From a bacterium (GTDB lineage: Bacteria; JAJRZV01), in the NCBI GenBank assembly GCA_024275095.1, contig JAJRZV010000126.1, positions 1 to 16,790 on the forward strand: a stretch of 16,790 nucleotides of DNA, in the 5' to 3' direction. Made by a program: the position numbers and the translations under genes. Of the stretch, positions 1-7,683 are shown piece after piece. Position 1 is the first letter of the stretch, and each line of letters starts with the position of its first letter. The notes beneath the pieces are model-generated. The model was not told the DNA's origin. It saw only the letters and a list, made by a program, of their open reading frames with translations, and did not search any database.

Positions 1-2
1 CC

Positions 3-1019
3 GTGCTGCAAAAATTTGCTTCTATGGGCATTATTGATGCACCAGGGCTTAAACAGGAAGATGAATGTGACCTCTCCGAAAAAGAGCGTCGCGAAATCGA
101 CGTTTTCGTGAAAAAATTAGAAGAAAAAAACTACTTTGAAATTCTCGGAGTCTCTCCGGAAGCGGATACAGAAGAAATCAAAGACGCGAGTATCATGCTC
201 ATACGACGCTTCCATCCGGACCGTTTCTTTCGACGAAAACTCGGGCCTTACAAAAGAAAACTTGAACATATTGTCACCCGCCTTCAAGCGATTTCAGAAA
301 CACTGGCCAATCCAGAATCGAGAAAAATATATGCTGAACAATTCGGCGCACCACGCAAATCCACACATGCCGTGCGTGTAGAATACGAAGCCGTTCGGGA
401 GGAAAAGGAGGAAAAAAAGAAAGAACAAGCGGTACCCGAGAAAGACACCGCTGGTAGACCACACCGTAAAAAACCGGGTGTCGAACTGATACGAGAACGC
501 ATAAAAAAAGCCCGCAGGCTTTTTGAAGAGGCCGCTCAGAAAGAAAAAAACGGTGACATTTCCGGAGCAATACTCGACCTCCAGCTCGCTCTCGCATATG
601 ACCCCTTCTGCCGTGAATATCAGGAAGCTCTGTCTCGATTGAAAGAGTTACACGAACGGAAAACAGGCAGCTGGGAGAACTTCTACCAGGAGGCTCTTTC
701 ACTTATCGCACAGGGCGAAACGGAAAAAGCTGAAAAGGTTCTTCTTCGCTGCATCACACAGAAACCTTCCTCTCCTGATCCATATCGTGACCTGGCCAGC
801 CTGCTTCTGGAAAAAGGCAAGGAAGACAAAGCACTGGAGATAGCAAAAATAGCCACGAACGAGTTTGAAGACAACCTCGAACTTCGAATGATGCTCGTAT
901 CCATATACGAACGAATGCTTCAGTACGATAGAGCACTGGCGGAGATGAAAAAAATTTTGAAATTTTTAGTTAAAGAAGGGCGAATAGATGGTAAAATTGT
1001 GCAAAGTTTTGTCAGATAA
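3..1019 (+). CDS. J-domain (DnaJ-like) protein with C-terminal TPRs, probably truncated at 5' end
   Basis: The visible 338 residues start with a short segment ending in 'FASMGIIDAP'. A J domain follows at about residues 43-115 with the diagnostic HPD tripeptide at 71-73, which in J proteins stimulates Hsp70 ATP hydrolysis. A charged Lys/Glu-rich linker (about 120-170) leads to TPR-like helix pairs from about 170 to 335. There is no Gly/Phe-rich region or zinc finger, so this is a class III J protein and not DnaJ itself. The frame is open to the window edge and the GTG at base 3 has no visible ribosome site. The first residues resemble the end of the winged-helix-like domain in the gene at 2661, so the true protein probably starts upstream. 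An Hsp70 gene begins 16 bases downstream and is the obvious partner. The J domain is certain; the client and role are unknown. Confidence 0.85.
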   Translation: MLQKFASMGIIDAPGLKQEDECDLSEKERREIDVFVKKLEEKNYFEILGVSPEADTEEIKDASIMLIRRFHPDRFFRRKLGPYKRKLEHIVTRLQAISETLANPESRKIYAEQFGAPRKSTHAVRVEYEAVREEKEEKKKEQAVPEKDTAGRPHRKKPGVELIRERIKKARRLFEEAAQKEKNGDISGAILDLQLALAYDPFCREYQEALSRLKELHERKTGSWENFYQEALSLIAQGETEKAEKVLLRCITQKPSSPDPYRDLASLLLEKGKEDKALEIAKIATNEFEDNLELRMMLVSIYERMLQYDRALAEMKKILKFLVKEGRIDGKIVQSFVR

Positions 1020-1022
1020 GTA

Positions 1023-1033
1023 AGGGGGTGGGG
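1023..1033 (+). promoter_or_regulatory. G-rich ribosome binding site of the Hsp70 gene
   Basis: A run of AAGGGGGTGGGG lies directly before the ATG at 1036, in the 16-base gap after the J-protein stop codon. It is purine-rich and contains an AGGGGG core at a workable distance. It fixes this ATG as the start and points to translation from one shared transcript. Confidence 0.6.
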
Positions 1034-1035
1034 AT

Positions 1036-2607
1036 ATGAGCGTGCCTGTGGGAATCGACCTGGGAACCACCAATTCAGCCGTGGCATACATAGACGGCGA
1101 CCAGCCCAGAATTATCACCGATTCAAGCGGACAGAACACGTTCCCATCTGTATTTGCCGTCACCAAGGACGGGAGCCGTCTGGTGGGAAACCTCGCCAAA
1201 CGACAGATGATCATTAATCCAGAAAATACCATTTACGCAGTAAAAAGACTTATTGGCCGACGCTTCGACTCGGAAGAAGTACAGGAGGCCATAAAAAAAC
1301 TCCCCTACCGCATTGTACGCGGGCCCAACGACGATGTGAGAATAGAACTGCCTGACAAAATTTACAGCATCCAGGAAATTTCCGCTGCCATTTTAATTTA
1401 TCTGAAAAAAATCGCAGAAGAGGCTCTTCAAACAGAAGTCCACGAAGCTGTTATTACCGTTCCTGCTTACTTTAATGACAATCAACGCCAGGCAACCAAA
1501 GACGCTGGCATTATCGCGGGACTGGATGTGCTGCGCATCATCAATGAACCCACAGCGGCTGCGCTTTCTTTCGGACTTCACAAAAAGACCGACAGGGCCA
1601 CTATTGCTGTTTACGACCTGGGAGGTGGCACATTTGACATTTCCATACTGGAGATGCGCAAGGGTAATTTTGAGGTCCTTTCCACGGCTGGTGATACATA
1701 CCTGGGAGGAGAGGATTTCGACAGGCGCCTGATGGAATACATGATGGAAAAATTTAAAAAAGAAACAGGGGTAGATCTATCAGAAGATAAAATGGCGATG
1801 CAGCGCCTCAAAGAAGCAGCGGAAAAAGCAAAATGTGACCTGTCATTCACCAGCGAAATTGAAATAAAACTTCCTTTTATTGCGATGGGGGAAACCGAGC
1901 CTCTTCATCTGAACCTCGTCATCACAAGAGAAATCTTCGAGGATCTCGTAGCCGCGCTGGTACGCACAACCATCGAAACATGTGCCCAGGCACTGGAACT
2001 TGCGGGGAAGAAGCCCTCGGACATTGATGAAGTCCTTCTCGTGGGCGGCCAAACCCGCAGTCCCATCGTCCAGAGAGAGGTGGAAAAGTTCTTCGGTCGC
2101 AGACCTTCCAAAAACGTGAATCCTGATGAAGCAGTGGCCCTTGGAGCAGCGGTACAGGCTCATGCCCTTACCAGCGGGGGTGAAATATTTCTCTACGATA
2201 TTACCCCCTTCAGCCTGGGCATTGAAACGGCAGGGGGCAAATTCGCGCGCATTATCGAACGAAACTCCACGGTCCCTGTTACGAAAACACGGGTGTTCAC
2301 CACGTCTGAAAACGATCAGCAGGCTGTAAAAATCCGCGTGTATCAGGGTGATAAAGAAATCGCTGAAGAAAATGTCTTTCTCGGCGAATTTGTGCTCTCA
2401 GGAATCAGGCCTGCACCAAAAGGGGTCCCACGCATTGAGGTAAGCTTTCACATTGACTCTGACGGAATTGTCAATGTTTCAGCTAAGGATCTGGACACGG
2501 GCAAAGAACAGTCCATTACAATTACGTCATCAAGTGGCCTTACAGAAGCGGAAGTTCAGGAAATGGCAGAAGAAGCAAAAATTTACGAGCTGGAGCTGGA
2601 AGTATAA
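1036..2607 (+). CDS. Hsp70/DnaK-family chaperone lacking the C-terminal lid
   Basis: The 523-residue protein has a full Hsp70 ATPase domain. Visible motifs are phosphate-1 GIDLGTTNSAV (6-16), IINEPTAAAL (168-177), phosphate-2 YDLGGGTFD (193-201) and the adenosine motif VLLVGGQTRSP (333-343). A complete beta substrate-binding domain follows (about 390-500). The sequence stops at residue 523, just after the 'SSGLTEAEVQEM' start of the lid, so about 100 or more residues found in a normal DnaK of roughly 600-640 are absent. The interdomain linker reads IFLYD where DnaK usually has VLLLD. The next 53 bases do not encode lid-like sequence, so this is a natural short form and not a frameshift. Its position behind a J-domain gene and ahead of a TPR gene suggests a dedicated chaperone, distinct from a housekeeping dnaK. 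No grpE is seen. Confidence 0.93.
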   Translation: MSVPVGIDLGTTNSAVAYIDGDQPRIITDSSGQNTFPSVFAVTKDGSRLVGNLAKRQMIINPENTIYAVKRLIGRRFDSEEVQEAIKKLPYRIVRGPNDDVRIELPDKIYSIQEISAAILIYLKKIAEEALQTEVHEAVITVPAYFNDNQRQATKDAGIIAGLDVLRIINEPTAAALSFGLHKKTDRATIAVYDLGGGTFDISILEMRKGNFEVLSTAGDTYLGGEDFDRRLMEYMMEKFKKETGVDLSEDKMAMQRLKEAAEKAKCDLSFTSEIEIKLPFIAMGETEPLHLNLVITREIFEDLVAALVRTTIETCAQALELAGKKPSDIDEVLLVGGQTRSPIVQREVEKFFGRRPSKNVNPDEAVALGAAVQAHALTSGGEIFLYDITPFSLGIETAGGKFARIIERNSTVPVTKTRVFTTSENDQQAVKIRVYQGDKEIAEENVFLGEFVLSGIRPAPKGVPRIEVSFHIDSDGIVNVSAKDLDTGKEQSITITSSSGLTEAEVQEMAEEAKIYELELEV

Positions 2608-2660
2608 TAATGCGTGGTGGCTTGCCGGAGTTTAACTGCCACATTGTTTAAGACATAACC

Positions 2661-3209
2661 GTGAGAACACACATTCGAGAATTACTTGACAAAGGGCTTG
2701 AACATTATGGATACGGGAAATACAAGGAAGCAATCGAATGCTGGAAGCAGGTTCTCAGGATAGACCCCACCAACGAAGAAGCACGCGATTACCTCACCTC
2801 CGCCGGTGAACCCATCAGCGAATTGCCCCCTTCTCACCCACCGGGCAAAACTGTGGAAAACATGCGTGAAGCCTTTAATAAGGGGGACTTCGCTTCAGCC
2901 TGTGTTCTGGCAACCATGTTCACACAGCCTTCCATACCTACAGAAACGCATCAAATATACGTTCTTTCAGCATTGAACCTGATCGATTACTACTTGAATA
3001 ATAAAAAATTCCGAGAGGTTCGACCTGTACGAACAGAAAAAAATGCGGACATAGAAAATTTTGTCCTCACAACCCAGGAAGCCTTTATTCTGGGGCTCTG
3101 TGACGGCCAAACCACGGTGGAGGAACTAAAAAGTCTTTCACAATTGAACGAAATGGAAACAACGCGTGCACTGCTGCGGTTGAAAAGCATGGGATTGATA
3201 AAATGGTGA
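2661..3209 (+). CDS. small TPR protein with C-terminal winged-helix-like domain
   Basis: The product has 182 residues. Residues about 8-42 form a clear TPR unit (Gly-rich turn, 'YKEAIECWKQVLRIDP'), and a Pro-rich linker follows at 55-63. Residues about 134-182 ('LTTQEAFILGLCDGQTTVEE' onward) match the pattern of the short helical C-terminal domain common in Desulfobacterota and Myxobacteria regulatory proteins: a hydrophobic helix, 'DG', a second helix, then 'LLRLKSMGLI'. I read it as winged-helix-like, but it may mediate protein contacts and not DNA binding. The GTG start at 2661 has a weak upstream site. No other start fits the TPR better. The gene lies 53 bases after the Hsp70 and overlaps the next gene by 7 bases, so it belongs to the same unit. 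TPRs often dock Hsp70 tails, but this Hsp70 has no such tail. The function is not known. Confidence 0.7.
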   Translation: MRTHIRELLDKGLEHYGYGKYKEAIECWKQVLRIDPTNEEARDYLTSAGEPISELPPSHPPGKTVENMREAFNKGDFASACVLATMFTQPSIPTETHQIYVLSALNLIDYYLNNKKFREVRPVRTEKNADIENFVLTTQEAFILGLCDGQTTVEELKSLSQLNEMETTRALLRLKSMGLIKW

Positions 3210-4138
3210 ACACACCTGAAACTACAGAAAAGACTCTACTTAAATACCTGCGGACCGGAATTCTGGTACTGACCAGAAAATTTGACGTTTTATACATCAA
3301 TCCTGCAGCAGAAAAATTGTTAAACGTGTCCTCACCTTTTTTGAAAGAAAACAAAAAACTCTCAATTGATGATATTTTCACACAAAAAGAAGCTGGTATT
3401 GTACGGTTATGGGTGGACAACACACGGCGTCATTCAAACGCTTTTCTGGAAATTAAAAAGGATGGAAGAGTGCTCCGATTTGTTGCTCATCCCATTGTGG
3501 AAGGAAGGAACGACCTGGGAACAATAGTGGAAATTATTGATGTAACCTCATGGACAGAAAACATGTCTCGACAGGACGAATTCGTCAATCAACTTGCAAG
3601 AGAAATTACCGGCAAACTATCTGGCAAACTCCCACCAGGATGCGAAGACCTGCCACAGGAGATTGCAGACGAAATCCACAACCTCGCGTCTTGGTACCTT
3701 ACCTCTGCTTTTGGTGAAGGGGTTGAATTTTTCGAACTATCTACAATAGTACATGAGATGCTGGATCGCATGTCTTCAAATCTCAAAAACACCGCCGTAT
3801 TCCACTTCATTCCGGCGATGTTACCTCCGGTTCTGTGTGTGAGAAGCGCTCTTGAAAAAGGGTTCAACTTTCTCATGCGTTTCGTTATCGAACAGGCGGA
3901 CACTAATCACCCCCTTATATTTGCTGTTAAACCCTCCCAGACTGGAAAAGGCCTCGGGGTTCTTATATCATATGCCCTGTTTTTAAAAGATAAGGCTGCA
4001 CTCAGGGGCGATACAAACCTGTCCAGAGGTCGAGCCATGCTGGAAAAGGCAGGTGGCGAGGTTGAAGTTCTCACTCATACCAACGGTTCAGCATGTATAA
4101 CAACCTTTCTACCAGCGTCCCAGAGTGCCGTAGCCTGA
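3203..4138 (+). CDS. PAS-domain protein with degenerate histidine-kinase-like C-terminus
   Basis: The product has 311 residues and no signal peptide or membrane segment. Residues about 12-115 form a PAS fold ('LRTGILVLTRKFDVLYINPA', ending 'GTIVEIIDVTSW'). What follows has the layout of a sensor kinase: a helical segment 'QDEFVNQLAREI' (124-135) where an H-box would sit, a helix pair, 'LEKGFNFLMRFVIEQA' (217-232) where the N-box would sit, and a final 'LSRGRAMLEKAGGEVEVL' like the G2/end region of HATPase_c. The phospho-acceptor His is missing, the N-box Asn is replaced, and no DxGxG is present. It is therefore probably a pseudokinase that senses a ligand or partner through PAS. ATG at 3203 overlaps the upstream gene by 7 bases, implying coupled translation. 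Assignment of PAS is good; the pseudokinase reading is inference from motif loss. Confidence 0.7.
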   Translation: MVNTPETTEKTLLKYLRTGILVLTRKFDVLYINPAAEKLLNVSSPFLKENKKLSIDDIFTQKEAGIVRLWVDNTRRHSNAFLEIKKDGRVLRFVAHPIVEGRNDLGTIVEIIDVTSWTENMSRQDEFVNQLAREITGKLSGKLPPGCEDLPQEIADEIHNLASWYLTSAFGEGVEFFELSTIVHEMLDRMSSNLKNTAVFHFIPAMLPPVLCVRSALEKGFNFLMRFVIEQADTNHPLIFAVKPSQTGKGLGVLISYALFLKDKAALRGDTNLSRGRAMLEKAGGEVEVLTHTNGSACITTFLPASQSAVA

Positions 4139-4165
4139 AAAGATTATTTTTTTCCGGAGTGTGTC

Positions 4166-5377
4166 ATGAAAAACTCTGTGTCAAAAATTGTTCTTGCTTA
4201 CTCAGGCGGCCTTGACACATCTGTCATCCTGTATTACCTCCGTGAGCGGTACCAGTGCGAAGTTATTGCTTTCATCGCTGACCTGGGGCAGGAAGAAAAT
4301 CTCAAGGAAATCAGGGACAGAGCACTGGCGACAGGTGCCTCGAAAGCATATGTGGAAGATGTGAAAGAAGAATTTGTACGGGATTATGTATTTCCCATGA
4401 TGCGGGCAGGAGCAATCTACGAAGGAGTATATCTTCTGGGTACTTCTATCGCGCGGCCCCTCATTGCCAAAAAACAGATAGAAATCGCCGAAAAGGAAGG
4501 AGCGGATGCAGTTGCCCACGGAGCCACGGGAAAAGGCAACGACCAGGTAAGATTTGAACTCACATACTACGCTCTCAAACCCGATATTCAAGTAATAGCA
4601 CCCTGGAGAGAATGGGAATTTGTTGGCCGTCGAGACCTTATAGAGTATGCAAAAAAGCATAATATCCCTGTAGAGGCATCTGAAGAAAAACCTTACAGTA
4701 TCGACAGAAACGTTCTGCACACGAGCTATGAGGGAGGCATACTGGAGGATCCCTGGACAGAACCACCAGAGGACATGTTTTTAAATACCGTATCTCCGGA
4801 AAAAGCACCGGATACGCCGGAATACGTGGAAATCGAATTTGAAGAAGGTAACCCTGTCGCCGTGAACGGTGAAAAACTCAGCCCGTACAAGTTACTCGCA
4901 CGACTCAACACACTTGGCAGCCGTCACGGAATCGGCAGAGCCGACGTCGTAGAAAATCGATATGTGGGGATAAAAAACCGCGGCGTATATGAAACACCGG
5001 GAGGAACCATCATCTACACAGCCCATCGTGCGCTTGAAGGTCTCACACTCGACAGGGAGGTTTTACATCTTCGAGACTCACTCATCCCGCGGTATTCAGA
5101 ACTGGTGTACTATGGCTACTGGTTCTCACCAGAAAGGAAAATGCTCCAGGCAGCCATGGATGAAGTCCAGAAAAACGTCACGGGGATCGTACGGTTAAAA
5201 CTTTACAAAGGAGCCGTCCACGTGGTGGGCCGGCGATCACCCTATTCCCTCTTCGATGCTGATCTGGCCTCGTTCGAGAAATCGGGAGATTACAACCAGC
5301 AGGATGCTACAGGTTTCATCCGCGTCAATGCACTCAGATTGAAAACAATCGCCAGGAAACGAGGAGGACTATCGTGA
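4166..5377 (+). CDS. argG: argininosuccinate synthase
   Basis: Argininosuccinate synthase joins citrulline and aspartate with ATP, forming argininosuccinate, the penultimate step of arginine synthesis, in the cytoplasm. The 403-residue length is normal for the family. The N-terminal ATP pyrophosphatase P-loop is visible as YSGGLDTSV (12-20). Other family signatures are '[14 protein letters not shown]' (about 118-131), '[20 protein letters not shown]' and '[10 protein letters not shown]' near the end. An ATG at 4166 lies 7 bases after a CGGAG site. The 27-base gap from the preceding PAS gene carries no terminator. The stop overlaps the mreB start by 4 bases (GTGA). No other arginine gene is visible in the window, so its place between a signalling group and the cell-shape genes is unusual. 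Confidence 0.98.
   Translation: MKNSVSKIVLAYSGGLDTSVILYYLRERYQCEVIAFIADLGQEENLKEIRDRALATGASKAYVEDVKEEFVRDYVFPMMRAGAIYEGVYLLGTSIARPLIAKKQIEIAEKEGADAVAHGATGKGNDQVRFELTYYALKPDIQVIAPWREWEFVGRRDLIEYAKKHNIPVEASEEKPYSIDRNVLHTSYEGGILEDPWTEPPEDMFLNTVSPEKAPDTPEYVEIEFEEGNPVAVNGEKLSPYKLLARLNTLGSRHGIGRADVVENRYVGIKNRGVYETPGGTIIYTAHRALEGLTLDREVLHLRDSLIPRYSELVYYGYWFSPERKMLQAAMDEVQKNVTGIVRLKLYKGAVHVVGRRSPYSLFDADLASFEKSGDYNQQDATGFIRVNALRLKTIARKRGGLS
5361..5367 (+). promoter_or_regulatory. strong ribosome binding site for mreB inside the end of argG
   Basis: GAGGAGG sits 6 bases before the GTG start of mreB and inside the last codons of argG. It supports GTG at 5374 as the mreB start and efficient initiation despite the overlap. 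Confidence 0.75.
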
Positions 5378-6414
5378 TCTTTGACAATCTCGTCGGATGG
5401 TTTTCCAAAGACCTGGCCATTGATCTTGGCACTGCCAACACTCTTGTCTACACACGCGATAGAGGAATCATCCTGAGAGAGCCCTCTGTCGTAGCCGTGG
5501 CGCTTGATGAACGTGGAACCAAGCGCATCATTGCAGTGGGAGATGAAGCCAAGGATATGCTTGGAAAAACACCTGGAAATGTACAGGCCATACGTCCACT
5601 GCGAGATGGTGTCATCGCGGACTTCGAAGTGGCTCAGGCAATGCTTCGTTTTTTCATCAGCCGTGTACATCGACGCCGCAGCCTTTTAAGACCCATTATT
5701 GTTATCAGCATTCCACACGGAATCACGGAGGTTGAAAAACGCGCTGTTAAAGAAGCAGCGCTGTCAGCCGGTGCACGCGAGGTTTACCTTGTAGAAGAAC
5801 CCATGGCCGCTGCCATCGGCGCAGAAATACGTGTGGAAGAACCTTCCGGAAACCTCATCGTTGACATTGGAGGCGGCACAACCGAAGTGGCTGTCATTTC
5901 CCTTGCGGGCATCGTTCAGTCACGGTCTGTCAAGGTGGGGGGAGACAAAATGGACGAGGCCATTATTCAATACATCAAAAAACAACACAACATCCTCATA
6001 GGTGAAAAAACCGCAGAAAATATAAAAATAGAAATTGGGAACGCCAAACCCGCTCAAGACGAAGAGCCTCGAAAGACTCTTGTGAGAGGTCGTGATCTGC
6101 TCATGGGAATACCGAAACATGTTGAAGTCTCTGATGCAGAAATCGCGGAAGCGCTCAGACCCACCTTACAAGCTATTGTGGAAGCCATACGTTCAACCCT
6201 GGAGAAGACACCGCCTGAACTTGCTTCAGATATTATTGAAAAGGGGGTTATCCTCACTGGAGGAGGTAGCCTTCTGAAAAACCTGGACATACTCATTCGC
6301 GACGAAGTGCAGTTGCCGGTTACAGTTGTTGAAAATCCTCTCGATTCGGTAGTTCTGGGATGCGGCCAATTGTTAGAAAATCCAGATCTGTTAAGCCGCG
6401 TAGCTGTTGGTTGA
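5374..6414 (+). CDS. mreB: rod shape-determining protein MreB (bacterial actin)
   Basis: MreB polymerises on the inner face of the cytoplasmic membrane and steers the elongasome (MreCD, RodZ, RodA, PBP2). The 346-residue length is typical. Actin-fold nucleotide motifs are visible: [11 protein letters not shown] (16-26), 'LREPSVVAV' (34-42), '[15 protein letters not shown]' (phosphate 2) and '[11 protein letters not shown]' (adenosine motif). The N-terminus '[19 protein letters not shown]' has the short amphipathic start seen in MreBs. Initiation is at a GTG that overlaps the argG stop (GTGA) behind a strong GAGGAGG site. Its stop overlaps mreC by 8 bases. The gene order mreB-mreC-mreD-mrdA-rodA is the classic rod-shape cluster. 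Confidence 0.98.
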   Translation: MIFDNLVGWFSKDLAIDLGTANTLVYTRDRGIILREPSVVAVALDERGTKRIIAVGDEAKDMLGKTPGNVQAIRPLRDGVIADFEVAQAMLRFFISRVHRRRSLLRPIIVISIPHGITEVEKRAVKEAALSAGAREVYLVEEPMAAAIGAEIRVEEPSGNLIVDIGGGTTEVAVISLAGIVQSRSVKVGGDKMDEAIIQYIKKQHNILIGEKTAENIKIEIGNAKPAQDEEPRKTLVRGRDLLMGIPKHVEVSDAEIAEALRPTLQAIVEAIRSTLEKTPPELASDIIEKGVILTGGGSLLKNLDILIRDEVQLPVTVVENPLDSVVLGCGQLLENPDLLSRVAVG

Positions 6415-7210
6415 AAAAATATTCAGATACAAACGAACCCTGTACTACATTTTTCTCCTCTTAATTTCGCTCAACCTTTATTCCACATCCACAATTGGTA
6501 AAGGTCTCCACCGCATAGCACTGGACATACTCGGGTATCCTGTCGCGCAAATACACAGGGTGGTCCTGAAAACAAAAAAACTGCACGAAAAGTATCAACA
6601 CCTTTTAAAAGCACTCGACGAAAATCAAATGCTGAAAAAAAAGCTGGCTCAGCTTACACATGAAAAAACCCGACTCGAAGCCCTGCTGTCAGAGATGGAA
6701 TCTTTTGCACCGGAGTTGAAACGCCTGCGCCGAAGCAACGTCCACATTAAAAGCATATGTCGTATTGTGGGTGAAGTTCGAAATTCGGCTGTATTTATCA
6801 TTGATTGCGGAGAAAAGGAGAGTGTGCAGCCGGGTGATCCTGTGCTCAGCCCGGAAGGTATTGTCGGCAAGGTAAGCAATACCGGTCGATATTTCTCCAC
6901 GGTAATTACAATTTTCAATCCTGAACTGGCTGTGGATGCGATTACGGTTGACTCCCGCTCAAGAGGAATTGTCAAAGGTGGAAAAGACGCGCTTACAATG
7001 CTTTACATCATGCCATCAGCAACCATTGCAATTGGAGATAATGTGGTCACATCAGGGCTGGACGGAACATTTCCTTACGGCATTCCCGTAGGGCAGGTCG
7101 AAAAAGTGCTGCTGGACCGCCAGAAGGTGATGAAACAGGTGGTCTTAAAACCAGCTACAACAATGAATGCTCTCACTGCAGTAATTGTACTGAAAAGGAG
7201 AAGCCCGTGA
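6407..7210 (+). CDS. mreC: rod shape-determining protein MreC
   Basis: MreC is a bitopic periplasmic scaffold that dimerises and activates PBP2/RodA. The 267 residues comprise a short basic N-terminus, one membrane anchor (about 9-27, 'LYYIFLLLISLNLY'), a Lys/Glu/Leu-rich coiled coil (about 45-100, including 'ALDENQMLKKKLAQLTHEK') and a beta-rich domain with 'GDPVLSPEGIVGKVSNTGRY', the typical MreC signature. The start is a TTG at 6407 inside the mreB stop region with no clear ribosome site. No ATG or GTG in frame precedes the anchor, so coupling to mreB translation is likely. It ends overlapping the mreD start by 4 bases. Confidence 0.95.
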   Translation: MVEKIFRYKRTLYYIFLLLISLNLYSTSTIGKGLHRIALDILGYPVAQIHRVVLKTKKLHEKYQHLLKALDENQMLKKKLAQLTHEKTRLEALLSEMESFAPELKRLRRSNVHIKSICRIVGEVRNSAVFIIDCGEKESVQPGDPVLSPEGIVGKVSNTGRYFSTVITIFNPELAVDAITVDSRSRGIVKGGKDALTMLYIMPSATIAIGDNVVTSGLDGTFPYGIPVGQVEKVLLDRQKVMKQVVLKPATTMNALTAVIVLKRRSP

Positions 7211-7683
7211 AGCAAATATTCATTGATGTGGTGCTGGCGATTACGGGTTATACTTTCTCCACTGCGGGAGTCCTTCCTGAATTCATATCGCCGCACTTTT
7301 CAATCGTATTTTTCTCCTGCCTGATAATGAGAAACAGTTACTTTGAAGAAGTAACAGAGGCGTTTTTTCTCGGCATCATTAACGATATTTTTCTCGGACT
7401 TCCAGCAGGCTCTACTCCTCTCCTTTTTATCATTCTTTATCCCCTATCCAAGGTTGTGAAGAACAACCTGTATGTGGAACGCAAAACCGTACTGGTCATT
7501 CTTGCCACAGGACACACTCTTATACTGGCACTGGGATATTACATATTACCGGGGGCAGGGGCCTTCACAAGTACTGGAAACGTCATTCTTAAAACCCTTC
7601 TCAACGGAATATGGGCCCCAGTGTTGTTTTCACTTTCCACGAAAACATACGAGACACTGAGAAAGAAAAAAGGAAAATTGTAA
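7207..7683 (+). CDS. mreD: rod shape-determining protein MreD
   Basis: This is a 158-residue, strongly hydrophobic protein with about five predicted membrane segments. The central stretch 'EAFFLGIINDIFLGLPAGST' matches the MreD family hallmark (conserved G..xD...G.p.G). MreD is the polytopic membrane partner of MreC in the elongasome. GTG at 7207 overlaps the mreC stop (GTGA) behind AAGGAG at 7195-7200. The stop codon directly abuts the ATG of mrdA. Sequence conservation in MreD is low, so position between mreC and the PBP2 gene is part of the support. Confidence 0.9.
   Translation: MKQIFIDVVLAITGYTFSTAGVLPEFISPHFSIVFFSCLIMRNSYFEEVTEAFFLGIINDIFLGLPAGSTPLLFIILYPLSKVVKNNLYVERKTVLVILATGHTLILALGYYILPGAGAFTSTGNVILKTLLNGIWAPVLFSLSTKTYETLRKKKGKL

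Noticed and set aside
274-702. 142-codon open frame on the minus strand within the J-protein gene
   Set aside because: It overlaps the J domain and linker coding sequence, has no recognisable motif and no ribosome site; a shadow of the real frame.
1036-2607. Housekeeping DnaK
   Set aside because: Lid is missing, linker differs, and no grpE or standard dnaJ with zinc finger is adjacent, so the dnaK symbol was not given.
2612-2641. Short hairpin GTGGC...GCCAC between the Hsp70 and TPR genes as a terminator
   Set aside because: Only 5 paired bases with a 16-base loop and no T-run after it; not enough for a terminator.
2590-2660. Possible frameshift hiding a lost Hsp70 lid after the stop codon
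   Set aside because: The 53 bases before the next gene are too short for a lid and no frame there reads as lid-like helical sequence; the following gene is an independent TPR protein.
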